A stretch of DNA of 64,000 bases. Source: Rosellinia necatrix. Taxonomy: Eukaryota > Ascomycota > Sordariomycetes > Xylariales > Xylariaceae. The DNA lies in NCBI GenBank assembly GCA_021209875.1, contig JAGYVD010000007.1, positions 2,232,001 to 2,296,000 of the forward strand. Reading direction: 5' to 3'. The position numbers and the translations under genes were made by a program. The notes under the pieces are model-generated. The model did not search any database and had not been told where the DNA came from. It saw only the letters and a program-made list of their open reading frames with translations. This document shows positions 24,879 through 36,950 of the stretch, piece after piece (within the stretch, counting starts at the first letter, position 1; the number at the start of each line of letters is the position of its first letter).

Positions 24879-25600
24879 CTACTTGGCAGCATCATATTCA
24901 GCATCGGCCTTCTTCTTAATATCATGCTCTGCCCCGCGTTGTTGAGTTTTGCCTTGATCGTGTTGGTCCCGGTACTCGGCCTCCGCGTTCGTATTACCGG
25001 TAAGGCCAGAAAAAGCAGCGCCAGCAGTGCCTGTAATCCGGTCTCCAACACCAGAGACGTAATCATTAATCTGGCCTTTGGCTTCTTGGTCTTGGCCTTC
25101 CCGATTTTGGTTGCTGCCCGCTGCCTTGACAGACTAGAAAACCCGTCCATTAGCTCAGGGAATTCACAAATTATAAAGACTGAGCGTTCCAATATGTACC
25201 TCAGAGCCGATTAACCCTCCTAGAGCTTCCTTCGCTGACCCCATAGTTTGATTATATGCACCGGCGGCCCGATCGGGGTCGTCTTTGGTGACGGCGCCAG
25301 AGGATGAAGCCGTGAAGCCGGGAATCTTGACGGTGGCCTGCGATGCATCATACTCGGCATTAGCTTTGTGCTGCTTCGCCTCGCCTTTTGCCTGTAAAAA
25401 TAAGATGTATTAGTCAATTGACGTAAAGATCGGCGTAATGATAAAGCGATAAAAATGCACGAAAGAAACCGGGGAGGGGCAAACTGTGGACATGCCTGGT
25501 CTGTTGTGCTGCCTGTGATGCTACCGATGGCGTTTTGGGCAGCACCAGTGACAGCGTCGATAGCCGACTTTAATGTTGAGGTGTTATCATTGGTAGACAT
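24879..25600 (-). CDS. Hmp1/CsbD-like protein (mismatched base pair and cruciform DNA recognition family)
   Basis: This small hydrophilic protein of 183 residues belongs to the fungal family named after Ustilago Hmp1, related to bacterial CsbD stress proteins. The CDS is complement(join(24879..25133, 25200..25391, 25496..25600)). It holds repeated amphipathic Ala/Gly/Lys-rich segments: LKSAIDAVTGAAQNAIGSIT, the hallmark FTASSSGAVTKDDPDRAAG, NQTMGSAKEALGGLIG, GDRITGTAGAAFSGLTG, and the charged tail KTQQRGAEHDIKKKADAE. Family members are abundant stress-induced proteins that are probably disordered or coiled; DNA binding was reported for the Ustilago protein. The first intron needs a GC donor (CAG/GCATGT) because no GT in the right phase is available; the second is GTACAT...TTCTAG. 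A TATAAAT lies 173-179 bp upstream of the start. Confidence 0.87.
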
Positions 25601-25772
25601 TTTGAATTGATTGATTGGGGGGTTCGAGGATAAAGCAGTTGAGGTAAAGTTGCGTGTCAATATGTGAGAAAATGTATTATGCAGCGTTTGTCAAAGTTGG
25701 TGTAGTTGGATTCAAGGCGTTATTGTGATGGGGAGGAAGAAACTGTACGGGTGAAGTAGGAGAGTCAAGGGC

Positions 25773-25779
25773 ATTTATA
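25773..25779 (-). promoter_or_regulatory. candidate TATA box of the Hmp1/CsbD-like gene
   Basis: TATAAAT on the minus strand lies about 175 bp upstream of the ATG at 25600, a fitting position for a strongly expressed fungal gene. No other evidence is available. Confidence 0.35.
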
Positions 25780-26790
25780 GACCGTGTCCGAGGTGAATAC
25801 AAACATGACAGTGGCCAAAGAATTCTCCAGACAGTCGATGGAAGTGACGATGGAGGCGTCAGTGCCAGACACACATGCCGAAAGTGATCAAAGCGACTTA
25901 GTACCTATAGACTCTATGATGTCATAACCCAGCTGGATAGTTTAGCCCCTGGCCAAGTGTGTTGAGTTCCCCACACAGCCAGGCCTCCAAGCACTTGCAT
26001 TTGACACGCACATACTCTGCCGGTAGTGGTAGTACTGACGTACATTACAGGCACATAGGCACTATACTTTACCCAAAACTTACGGACCGTCTCCTTGATG
26101 CCGGGCCTGTCCCCGACCCTCTGGGTTTCGCTATCGGGGGTGTGCTTGCATCTGATTCCGGAGGCAATACGTCATCGTACTAGATCTTTCCGTTTTCCGT
26201 ACCAACAACTAAGACACTAAAAATGGATACTAGTTGGAGCTGCACTTTGCCTAACGGTTATGCGATTAGAATTGGAACTAATGGCTGCGTACTAGTTTCG
26301 GAACTTCGAGACATCCGGATAGTTTTGGTATTGGGGGGCTTAACATCGCAGCGGATATAGTCTTGCAGAGTGTAGAACGTACAACCTTTCTCTTCGGTTT
26401 TGGGGCTGCATGAAGACTCATGATATTGATATAACCGAATATAATGAAGGAACACCGCCGTGGCAATCACCCACTGTATCCCAAATATTGAGAGTTCATA
26501 ATACATCAGTACCGGTTTGCTATTCACCAGTCCTGTCCCATGTTCCGTACATATCGCAACCAACCAGGTATACTGGACCGCCGGGTCGTGAGTTCTGTGC
26601 ATGAATGAAGATGGCGTAAGTTCCCCCACGCACTAAGGGAGGCGCTTGTGTACATGCATTTGCTTCCCTATCCTCACCCTAAACGATTGGTGCCGCCCGA
26701 ACTCCTTGTCGCTAACGCCAAAATATTTTATACAGTGACCATATGTTCGCCCGAGACTATCGAGGAAAACTAGCGAGCAATGATATGCGG
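25780..26790. other. intergenic, no gene seen
   Basis: This stretch lies between the Hmp1/CsbD-like gene and NFS1. The 123-codon minus frame at 26258-26629 has no domain or splice structure and I do not call it. Confidence 0.5.
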
Positions 26791-28524
26791 TTAATGTTGA
26801 CTCCACTCGATCGTGTTCAAGTCAATACCCTCTTGGACAAGTTCCCAGAGAGGACTCAATTCTCTCAAAAAGGTGACACGCTCCTGAACTGCCTTCAGAA
26901 CATAATCAATCTCTTGTACGGACGTAAACCGACCGATGCCAAATCGGATACTGCTGTGGGCGCTCTCATCACTGTTTCCTAGGGCTCGCAGTACGTAGCT
27001 TGGCTCCAGCGACGCAGACGTGCATGCGCTGCCTGATGACAACGCAATATCTTTCAAAGCCATTAGAAGTGATTCGCCCTCGACGTATGCGAATGAAACG
27101 TTCACACAGCCAGGGTAGAAGTGGTTAGGGTCTCCATTTTGTGTTGTGTGTTCGAGAGCCAAGAGGCCCTTGAGTAACCGGTCGGAGAGGGACTTGATGT
27201 ACCTCGAGTCATACTGTACGCTCTATTAGTCTATATCATTGTGTATGTAACCAGCGAGACGTGTGAATAGGTGATCGATCAGATGCATGTGGTGGGTCTC
27301 ATGAAGGAAGCTCTGGCCAAGGAACCTAGCGGGCCATGTATGTTCAAGGCGGCTTATCGTAGGAACGAATACTAAAGATTTAAGGAACGTGAAGATAGAG
27401 ACTCGACTTACTTGCATATCCTCTTTAGCTATCCGGCAGGCTTCGCCAAATCCGACTACGAGAGGGGGTGCGATAGTGCCGCTTCGCAAACCACGCTCTT
27501 GGCCACCTCCACTGATGATGGGATCTATCCTGACCCTAGGCCGTCTCCGGACATAGCAAGCACCAATTCCCTTTGGGCCATAAATCTTGTGTGACGAAAT
27601 GGACATTAGATCAATATTCATGGCGTTAACGTCAAGAGGGATCTTGCCGACTGCTTGAGCGGCATCGGTATGGAAAAAGACCTTGTTCTTTCGACACAGC
27701 TTACCGATCTCTTCGATCGGTTGAATGACACCAATCTCGTTGTTTACTGTCATGATGCTCACAAGAGCGGTATCTGGTCTAATGGCGGCCTCCAGTTCTT
27801 GCATATTTATTAAGCCATTATTCTGAACGGGCAAATAAGTGACGTCAAAGCCCTCATCTTGCAAGTGGCGGCAACTATCAAGAACGCACTTGTGCTCTGT
27901 CTGGCTCGTAATAATATGCTTCTTCTTGCCCGAGCGACCGAAAAATCTAGCAACGCCTTTTATGCTCATGTTGTTGCTCTCAGTGGCGCCGCTCGTGAAT
28001 ATGATCTCTTTCGGGTCAGCGCCGATGAGATTTGCCACATGCTCGCGGGCATCTTCGACGGCCTTTTCGCTCTCCCATCCATATGCGTGTGTTCGCGAGT
28101 GTGGATTGCCATAGACGCCAACAAAGAAGGGGAGCATAGAATCGAGGACTCTGGGGTCGACAGGTGTGGTTGCTTGCATATCGAGATAAATAGGCCGTTG
28201 TCCCTCGTCCATTAGCTTGGCCCCTTTCAGCGCTTCGGCAACGGGACTACCAGCGGCATTTAGAGCGCTCCCCGAGCCCGGCATGACCAGCTCGCCCTTC
28301 TCGTTCATAAAGTCTTTCTTATCTAACCTAATGGCGGTTTCGGTGTTGACTTGGGCATTGTCTCTTTTTGTCTCGGAGACATACCCCCGCCGCGATGCTT
28401 TCGTTACGGTGGTAGAGGCTATTCTGGGAAACGATTGGGACTGTCGCGAAAGCGCAGTCGTAAAAGGATACCCGAGGCTAAGGCGCGATGCTCGCCTTAG
28501 GGTCATCGTCGCTACGTTAGCCAT
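26791..28524 (-). CDS. NFS1: mitochondrial cysteine desulfurase Nfs1
   Basis: This PLP enzyme abstracts sulfur from cysteine for Fe-S cluster assembly on Isu1 and for tRNA thiolation, acting in the mitochondrial matrix. The CDS is complement(join(26791..27213, 27412..28524)), 511 residues; the 198 bp intron has GTAAGT and TACAG borders and a CTAAT branch site. The first 50 or so residues are rich in Arg, Ser and Thr and form a mitochondrial presequence ([14 protein letters not shown]). The class V aminotransferase core has [48 protein letters not shown] and the PLP lysine in [10 protein letters not shown]. The catalytic loop Cys is in [17 protein letters not shown]. The C-terminus after IRFGIGRFT has the Nfs1-type tail ending in Gln-His. 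It is a housekeeping gene with no sign of damage. Confidence 0.97.
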
Positions 28525-29992
28525 GGTGGCGAACAGGTTGATGGAATTGGGGGGTGACGAGGATGTAGTTGGGAGTTGAAGGATCGGAGAGGCGGGCGAA
28601 AAGGACTGGACATTAAAAATGCTTTAGGCCAATGGATAAAACCGAAGTTCCGCGGGCTCGGTGTTATCGGTCGGGCTGGGGTACCCCAACCATGCACTTA
28701 CCTTAGGTAATGCATGATCCATGCTTCTCCAAGGCAAGAGCCGGCCAGGGGATGTCCGACAGTGCCATGCCAGATGCTTCAAGTGGTAACCAGCCCGGCA
28801 GGCCGATAGAAAACAAAATAAAAATAATGCCGTCATAATTTGGAATGAGTAAGAGGGGCTGAGAATGACGTTGCATTTTGACGAACAAAGAGAAATCGAA
28901 ACTCCGATCTAGCCGGAAAGTACCCTAGGTACCCTCTACAACCACCTACCTATTTCCGCGTCATTTCAAATTATCCATAATGTTCAGATAGGAGGTGGCC
29001 GACGACTCTGTCTCACACAAAAACATAGTAAATCGGAGCAAGACTATAGTATATTCTGCTTTCTGGCCGTTACCGCGACTCGAACAATTAGACCCTATAA
29101 TAGCACCGGCATGATACTGCACATGTTTACTTCACGGTCTCCATGCTAGTTGGGTGTGTCTACCTCGGAGTGCTCAGGGAGGCAGGTACAGCGCCACTAG
29201 GTGCCTCACTACCACTGGACCCCGGGCATTGTCCCACAGCAGCCAAGCCACGGAATGACGACGGGCTCAAGCAATCCAGTAAACCAGGCCTTGCTTATTT
29301 TGCACTGCCACGAGAACCTCGTTGACAACTAACCTACCTACCTACTTGAGGAACAAGTTCATATCATCTCCCACCTGCACCTCCACGCACAGCGCTTTCG
29401 AAACCTACCCAACCCACGTTGGGCTCAACTATCACAATTACTTACTACTATCGCCTCCATTACCGCCTCCATCGCCATCATCATCACCATCATCATCATC
29501 ACCAGTGCTATCGCCATCGTCACCACATCTTCATTGTCACCCGCAACCCTGTCTTTCTCCCTCGCCTATCCCCTTTGCTGCACTCTTCGCTATACCCATC
29601 CCGTACGCTGCATCCAAACCCAGATTCATCGGCCCTCGTCCTGGACCTCGACTATAACCCGTTTACGCTTCTCGAATATCGGTTTGTGTGCCCCATCGCA
29701 TCGCACGGCATCGTGTTGTTAGACCATTATACCCCCCTCGCGGAGGATCGTCATCACACCGCCTCAGCACCTCACTACGACACCACGAAACACGATCACA
29801 GCTGTGCTGGCACTCACACCTTTTCCCATAGTACAGCCAAATCCATTGCAGCATACAGATAGACCAGGACAGGGCCTTTCCGACTAAGACGCCTTCAATT
29901 GCTCTGACGGTCTCCCCTTTTCAGCGTACATACGTCCATACATACCTCTAGCTCAGGCGGCAACATATACAGGAGTATCGGCCCCACGAGAT
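28525..29992. other. divergent promoter region between NFS1 and RVS167-like gene
   Basis: No gene is supported. It holds CCTACCTA motifs at 28946 and 29331, and a CAT/CAC trinucleotide tract near 29471-29505 that falls in the probable 5' leader of the downstream gene. The His-rich 147-codon frame at 29419 is a by-product of that tract. Confidence 0.55.
29471..29505. repeat. (CAT)n/(CAC)n microsatellite
   Basis: This is a trinucleotide tract of CAT with CAC interruptions, about 35 bases, upstream of the BAR-SH3 gene. Confidence 0.8.
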
Positions 29993-31502
29993 ATGAGCTT
30001 TCGCGGCTTCCAGAAGAGCGTGGTCCGCGTAAGTCATCGTAGCCCTCGCTTCCCATAGCTCCGCTCAGATGTTTGCGCTCTATCGGGCGAGGCGGGCTGG
30101 CTGACACAAACGTCCACGAATAGGCACCACAACAACTCAAAGCCAAGTTCAACATCGGCGAGCACACCAAGGATGCCGTCTTCATCGACTCGGACCGCCG
30201 TTTCCAGGAGCTGGAAAACGAGACGCTGCGGTTGCACGATGCGAGCAGGAGATACTCCGATGCCATCAACGGCATGCTCAACCACCAGATCGAGTTCAGC
30301 AAAGCTATGACCGAAATCTACAAACCCATTTCCGGCCGCGTGTCCGATCCAGATTCGCTCGTCGTTCACAGCAATCCAGAAGGCATCCGCGCCTGCGAAG
30401 AATACGAGCTGGTGGTGAAGGACTTGCAGGAAACGATTGCCCCTGAGCTCGAAATGATCGAGTCACGCATTATTCGCCCAGCAAACGAGCTGCTTGATGT
30501 ACTCAAGGTCATCCGCAAAACTGCCGTGAAGCGCGACCACAAACAGCTCGATTATGACCGTCACCGAGCTACGCTAAAGAAAATACAAGATAAGAAAGAA
30601 AAGTCGGCCAAGGACGAGAAGGCCCTATGGAAGGCTGAAAGCGACTTGGAACAATCCACACAGGAGTTCAACTACTTCAACGATCTACTAAAGGAGGAGT
30701 TGCCTAAATTGTTTGCCCTCGAGCGCCAATTCATCCAACCCCTCTTCCAGTCCTTCTATTATATGCAATTAAATATCTTCTACACCCTACACGAGAAGAT
30801 GCAGCAATGTGACATTGGCTATTTCAACCTCAACCTAGACATCGAGGAAGCGTTCGAACAGAAACGTGGTGATATTCAAGAGCAGGCCGAGAAATTGACC
30901 ATCGTGCGCTTCAAGACGAGCGGCCGCCAAAAGCCACCCAAATATGGCCAGAAGCCGGCCGCCATTGAGGCAGGCACCGCTGAGCCAGCAGGGCTACTAA
31001 CGCCAGGACCGTCAATAACATTGCCCCCATCGCCTTCGTCGCCCAACCCCGCTGCTTCGTTTAAGTACGGACAGCACACGCAAGCCGAGGCCGCCGAAAG
31101 CCCGCCACCACCACCATATTCTGCTGCTGCGCTTCCTACAAAAATGCCACTGTCTCCGTCACTCGGCGGAGCCGGTTCGACAGCTCTGGCAGCGGCGGCA
31201 GCAGGCAAACCGAAACCCCCTCCACCAAAGCCTAAACCCAGTCGGCTCGCCGCAGCGCCCGCGGTCGAGACAGTAACGGCACTATATGATTACTCAGCAC
31301 AGGCCGAGGGCGACCTAAGTTTCAGGGCGGGTGACGTAATAGAGATAGTCAGCAGAACGCAGAACGGTAATGAGTGGTGGACAGGGAAAATACACGGTCG
31401 ACAGGGGCAGTTCCCAGGTAAGTTATCCTCGTTGCCTAGAAGCGTAGACGACGAAGCTCTAAAGCATTGTGATAACTAGGCAACTACGTTAAAGTCGGCT
31501 AG
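29993..31502 (+). CDS. RVS167: Rvs167-type amphiphysin (BAR-SH3 protein)
   Basis: This protein senses or generates membrane curvature and acts with an Rvs161-like partner in endocytic vesicle scission and cortical actin organisation. The CDS is join(29993..30028, 30124..31417, 31480..31502), 450 residues. Exon 1 encodes only MSFRGFQKSVVR, conserved at this position, and the last exon only a few residues that complete the SH3 fold (GNYVKVG); both introns are GTAAGT. The BAR domain occupies about residues 5-245 with long charged coiled-coil helices (FIDSDRRFQELENET, KKIQDKKEKSAKDEK, LFQSFYYMQLNIFY). Next is a Gly/Pro/Ala-rich linker with polyproline stretches (ESPPPPPYS, KPKPPPPKPKPS). The SH3 domain follows at about 390-450: VTALYDYSAQAEGDLSFRAGD with WW of NEWWTG. 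All parts appear intact. Confidence 0.95.
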
Positions 31503-34500
31503 AAACCGACACATTGTCGATTACGACATAGCTACGGGTGAGGGTGCCGGTTAGGTATCACTAGTTCGCGTCCCTGAGCATACCACAACCCTCACACCCG
31601 CCTGGAAGTGTGGAAGTCGAACCGAATCATATCAGGCGTTGAAACGACTGCTGGCCATAGTGTTTTTTTATCAACAGATAGGACATTGAATAGGAGGTAG
31701 CAGATAACGCAATTACCATTCGGCTCATTCAATCTAGACCACCACCACCCCCAGCAAGCTTACCGTTGCCTCCCGCCCGCTTCGCCGCTTGATCACTTGC
31801 TCACAGCGTATGGAAGACTGTGAAAAGCTATGATCAGAGGGGCTCCATCCAGCATCTCTGCTTGCGACAATCCATTCATGAGACCCGATGCCAGAATTTA
31901 GTGCTCGTTGTTGGTCATTTTAACAAGCTACTAGTTCGGTTATCGAGGTTAGCGCCTATCAAATTAGACTTGTGTTGACACATTCAACAATATTCAGTTA
32001 ATTAAACGTTCCAAACTCTCATTCATCAGCCGGCCTATACCCTATTAATCCCTTAACAGTTAGAGGTAATGATATAGAAAACCTAGCGTTTAAGGATTAA
32101 ATTATAATGTTATAGAAACACGCGTCAACCAGCCAAATGGATAGGGACAGTTGAAGCGCTACAATGAAGCTGGATTGGCATGAACACCATCGACTGGTCT
32201 TGCTGGTTTTAATCCCTTCTCTTGCGGCAAAGAAAGAAATGGAGGTTCATGTTACTACAACTGCTCGTCAAGACGCTAATGTAGAATCGTGTCTAACGGG
32301 GCATAAGGGGTCAAGAAACTGTAAAAAAAAAAAAACCCCCGATACTGTTTCGGTCAAGCCGCTCGCTTTGTCCTGTTGTGCATATGTAACTATCAGGCCG
32401 CGGACGATGTTCTAACCGGCTAGGCTACCACGCGCGTATTTGATTTCGTGGCATATTTTAGGGTCAAGATGCCCTCGCGGCAGTATAAATTACTCCCCTC
32501 ACATAGAACGACGCAGCCCATGCTGATTTACCGCATCAAGGCACACCACCATCAGCCCAATGCGTACCCTTCGTGCGGCCTGAATTCAGCATCCTCGAAC
32601 ATTAATTCAAGTCAATCATTTAGTTAACCGATAACAAAGACAGATTTACACAGGAGGAAATTCTTGATCGTAGTCTCTCTGCCTCACGCAGTCGGGCAAA
32701 GCCCAAGCAACCACGGTCTTCGATCTTCTACTCACAGGTCTTGGTCCGACCACATTATAAATTAATCTGAATGTTATAAAACTGGGAAAGAAATACACAC
32801 ATACATTCAACTAATAGTCGCACGAGAAAATCCACCTCTTGATGGTGGTTATGTTAGCGCCAGTGGAGGGGGAAAACAAGAATCCCCGTTCTGTCTCTGA
32901 TTCTCTGATTCTCTGATTCGATTTGTCCTCATTATCTCCTGATGGAAACAAGTCGACAACCGACCTATCGGCTCATGGCCGCACCCCATTTGATTCAATT
33001 TCTTAATAGCGTTCTTGGTCAGCTAAGGCGGGGTCACCCTCAATATCGTATAATGCTTTTTACGATCTCTAGATCTGTGATGACGCAAGCAGCCCTTGGG
33101 ACTGCTTCCACGCGATCTTTGCAGGGCACCCTAGACTCCTCCCTGCATGGGCTGACGCCAAACCTCTTCCGACTTCAGACGATTATTTCAAATGGCGCAT
33201 TGGGCTTCTTGCGCCATACCTGTTATTAAGTGCGCGTGGGGTGATCCTTAGCCCATCGCTTTCCGTACAAACCATACCAACGGTACAGATGGAGTGGGAA
33301 AGGAATGCCGACCCACGGAGAATAATATTTACTGGGGGGTAATATGCGCATTCATATTCCCGGAGGGAAAGCCTATTTACTTGATCTAGGCGCCACAAGG
33401 CATAAACAGTACAGAAATACCATTGTCAACCCCCTCGCAATCCTGTGTAATTGGCCCAAATATGGTGGATTAGGTAGGATCTGCTCGCGAAGGAGGTGGT
33501 TTTCAAGGCTTCGTCATAACCTTTAACCTGTAGACCCGAACCTATCACAGCGTTAGCACATCGTCGACCAAGCTATAGACGCCCAGCTATAGCTCCCACC
33601 CTCGAGTCTATTATGGTTCTTCTATCTCATCACCGGGTTCTAAATCCCTGGAAGTGGTGTTTTGCTATAGCTTTTTACGCGAATTTACTCAAATACTCCA
33701 GCATGCTATTTGAATATTAAATTCAATGTGCTGCGCCTCTTAGACAGCGTCGACACGCTCTTTCCACGTGAGTTCTATGTAGATCCCAGCGCAAAGGGTA
33801 TTGTGATGAATCTGGGCTTTAGCCAGATCGCGCTCTACGCGAACGTCGGCGGTTTGGCCAGAAACCTCGGATAAACGTTGACGAACCAGATACTCAGCCC
33901 CTCGTCCGGAGACAGCCCGGAAGGTGCCGTGTGGTCTGGTCGAGCATTCTGGTAAGAAACGCACTGGCACGTTGATTGGCCGGGGATCGTCTTATCGCTT
34001 GCTGAAGTGATGATGACGGTAATCTTGCTATGTGCCTCCGTCATACTTTCCAGAAATGAACCGCGCTGTTGAAATCTTCACCTCCACGTCTCGTACGCCA
34101 CCCGCTTGAGGAATACGGGCAGAGGATGGCGCGCTGAATGCAACGCAGCGGCGTCGGCAAGTTAGCGTATATGGCGGAATGAGCACAAGTACGGTTCCGA
34201 GGGGACGAGAACGGCGTACAAAAGTCCCTGTATCTTAAAGACGGGAACTATAGCAAGTAGGATAATAACGGGCGGGAACAGGCGAGCCACTGGGAACCCG
34301 ACCGAATCCCGGATGTTGGGTGCCATTAACGGGGCCAGAACCTCGAGCGTCACGGCCACAAGCCTTGTCTGTGACCATTATGTGACTATTACCGGGGCGG
34401 TTTAGTAAAGGTCGGGGGCTTAATGCGAGCGATGCGCCTAGAGCCGTGACCAATCCAGACGGCCTTGCAGCTGTGATGGCTACTAGATCGGCTTTATTGT

Positions 34501-36847
34501 CCTTGCTAAGGCAGTCCAGAGGGGCCGGGTGGACAAGGCCAAGGGCTCAGCTGTTGGTTTGATGCTAGGGAAGGGAGGATGGCGTGAATATGCGTAATCG
34601 ATAGATGGTAGGTAAGATATGCTAGCTGGAGGAGGTCACCCCTGCTAGTATAACTGCGGGAAGATCATCCCGAGGCACTACTGCATGTTGTGTGTGCTAT
34701 GGGATGGAGGGATGGAGAGTTTAGACGAACTGGGCTTGGCTTCTGCCAGGGTTACCTGGCCGCACAGAGCTAGGTAGGTACACTACTTGTGCCCCCATTA
34801 CCCGCCACAGACACCTGCCATAGCACCGGCCTCAACACCGACTGGCCCATATTGATTAGTTACCAAATACCTAAATCAACGTTAACCACCAGTAATCACA
34901 TAATGATCATATAATCTGTGTGAATTAATATGTAATTTAAAGGGGTAACTGTAACTATAAATTATAATGGGAAATATCTAATAATACGCAAAGTGGCAGA
35001 CAGTTAGGGTGGACAGTTGGCGGCCTATGTACCAAAAACGCGGCTTTAGCGGCTTAACGCCACCATGGATGTGATCTGCACTAAACTTTATTTCTACTAT
35101 ACCCACCTAAATAGGCAATTCCCCAATCTACACAATGTATTGTATGTATGGTTGGCTACCTAGAATAGACGCTAATACCACTACTATGGTTGGGTACCCA
35201 TGCACCCAGGTAAGCACGTAGGTGCCTAGGTAAGCTCCCGGATAGATCTGCGTCCATATTCTTGTGAGCTAGATTAGATCCATTGGGTGGCAGGGTATTT
35301 TGAACATTGTCCTATTCAGGCACTTCGTCCCACAAATATTTGCCAACTACTTTGTGGCTTAACATTTGGCCTGCATCATGTAAACTACGTATGGAAGAGA
35401 ATTGCCCCCAGAACTTTTCCATGAACAATATCCTATACCCTTGCGGCCCACGTTTTGCTGTAATAGTCCGTCTATCAACATGATGAGCACATATCTAGTA
35501 ACCTGTTCTTCTATACACGTGAGACACGCAGCCGAAACAAGTTGTATATCCGACTATGCTAACTGACCAAGTACTCCACGCTTTTTTCCCTATGCCTGTA
35601 GGCTTTCTCGCCAGCTTCACCCTTAATTAAGCAACCACGTTTCCAGACAGTTCTTTTCTTTCTCTTCCCTGCTTTTCTACTTCTTAATTTTTATTCTTTT
35701 ATTCTTGGGTGTGTTACACACAACCCGGGCGATCTCGGGACGTAACGAATACGAAGTGACGACATACAACTGACAGGGGGACCTCATGAGGAGGTATGTG
35801 ACAGGAGCTGACATCTCAAGCTTGGAATAGCACTCTATTCAGGCAGTAATCTCGTTTGAGAAACCTCGATGGGCAAGAATATCCGGCATGCGGTCCTCAG
35901 CACCTTGGGGTACCGTTTACGCCCCATCCTGGCATAGCTAGTGTCGCTTACGTGCATTCGAATCATTCGTATGGCTTGATCCCCCACCTCGTCTCTTCCT
36001 TATGCATTTGTATGTTGGTTTACTAACAGGCCGCTACGCCCAAGAGATTCTGGTTCCAGTTTCTATCATTAGGCGGATCTGCTTTCAGCCAAAGGCTAGC
36101 GCGGGCTATTCAACTTAGCTTGTCTAGTCAGATGAACAGATTTACGTGTTATTTGCTGTTTATAGTTGATCACTTTCTGTTCAATCTGTTCCAGATTGGT
36201 GAACAAGCCTTTATCTTTGTCCTATGATCTACGAGCCATCTATCGCTACGAATTCGGCGCGTAAACTAGGTCTTCTACGATAACCCGAGCAAGACTAACT
36301 CCTAAACGTCAAATTATGTGTTGATACAGGGCTTGATACCGATGAAGGCATGAGCGTGAGATACCATTATGATTAAATGCTGAACCAAATTGTCAACTAT
36401 CCCTTAATTACCAGGGTTTCATTTTTATTTTTATCTGTAAAAAACGGTATTGACGGTTCGTTGGTGAAGCATTGCTGGCTAGGGATAGCTGAGGTAGAAA
36501 GTATATAACTTGATATTTAGTCTCCTTCTTGATATAAATATTAACAGCAGTAATTATTGTGTTCTTATTTTTTATTATTAAATTAAATATATGTACGTAT
36601 AACTTTATCTCTTTCATACATACCTAGCCTTTTTCTCCCCCTTCTCCTTTTTTTTTTTTTTTTTTTTTGCAAAAGAATTTTGTATTTATTATTAATACTA
36701 CAATAGGAGCAAATCAATATCAATACGTGTTATTTTTAGTAACTGTTACTATTGACAAATAGTAATACTAACGTACCAATTTTCAACCATAGGCACAGTT
36801 ACCTCTCCCTACTTAAGCAAGGACACTCCCATTCTATCTAGTCGCTG
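31503..36847. other. 5.3 kb gene-poor, AT-rich region upstream of the synthetase
   Basis: No complete gene is supported. A tRNA-like pol III segment may lie on the minus strand at 32323-32427 (see findings). A possible broken coding fragment lies on the minus strand at 33740-34044, where conserved-looking peptide segments sit in two overlapping frames. TAGGTAGG motifs occur near 34772 and 35205-35235. From about 34,850 onward the sequence becomes markedly AT-rich and ends with a T21 run (36648-36668). Confidence 0.5.
36648..36668. repeat. T21 homopolymer
   Basis: An uninterrupted run of 21 T lies about 280 bp upstream of the synthetase start, within a pyrimidine-rich stretch. Confidence 0.85.
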
Positions 36848-36851
36848 TGAT

Positions 36852-36857
36852 TATAAA
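36852..36857 (+). promoter_or_regulatory. candidate TATA box of the cyclodepsipeptide synthetase
   Basis: TATAAA lies 94 bp upstream of the ATG at 36951, in an otherwise ordinary leader. Its function is not demonstrated. Confidence 0.3.
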
Positions 36858-36950
36858 TTTCGACGGGCATACTCTCATCTAACAAACACCTGCCTTCGTG
36901 CTGTTCATATAATCTCGTTCAACGGGATATAAATTATCAAACAGCAGCAC

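Noticed and set aside
26258..26629. 123-codon minus frame downstream of NFS1
   Set aside because: It has a possible hydrophobic segment but no family, no splice structure and no typical promoter.
29419..29862. His-rich 147-codon frame
   Set aside because: Produced by the CAT/CAC repeat in the leader of the BAR-SH3 gene.
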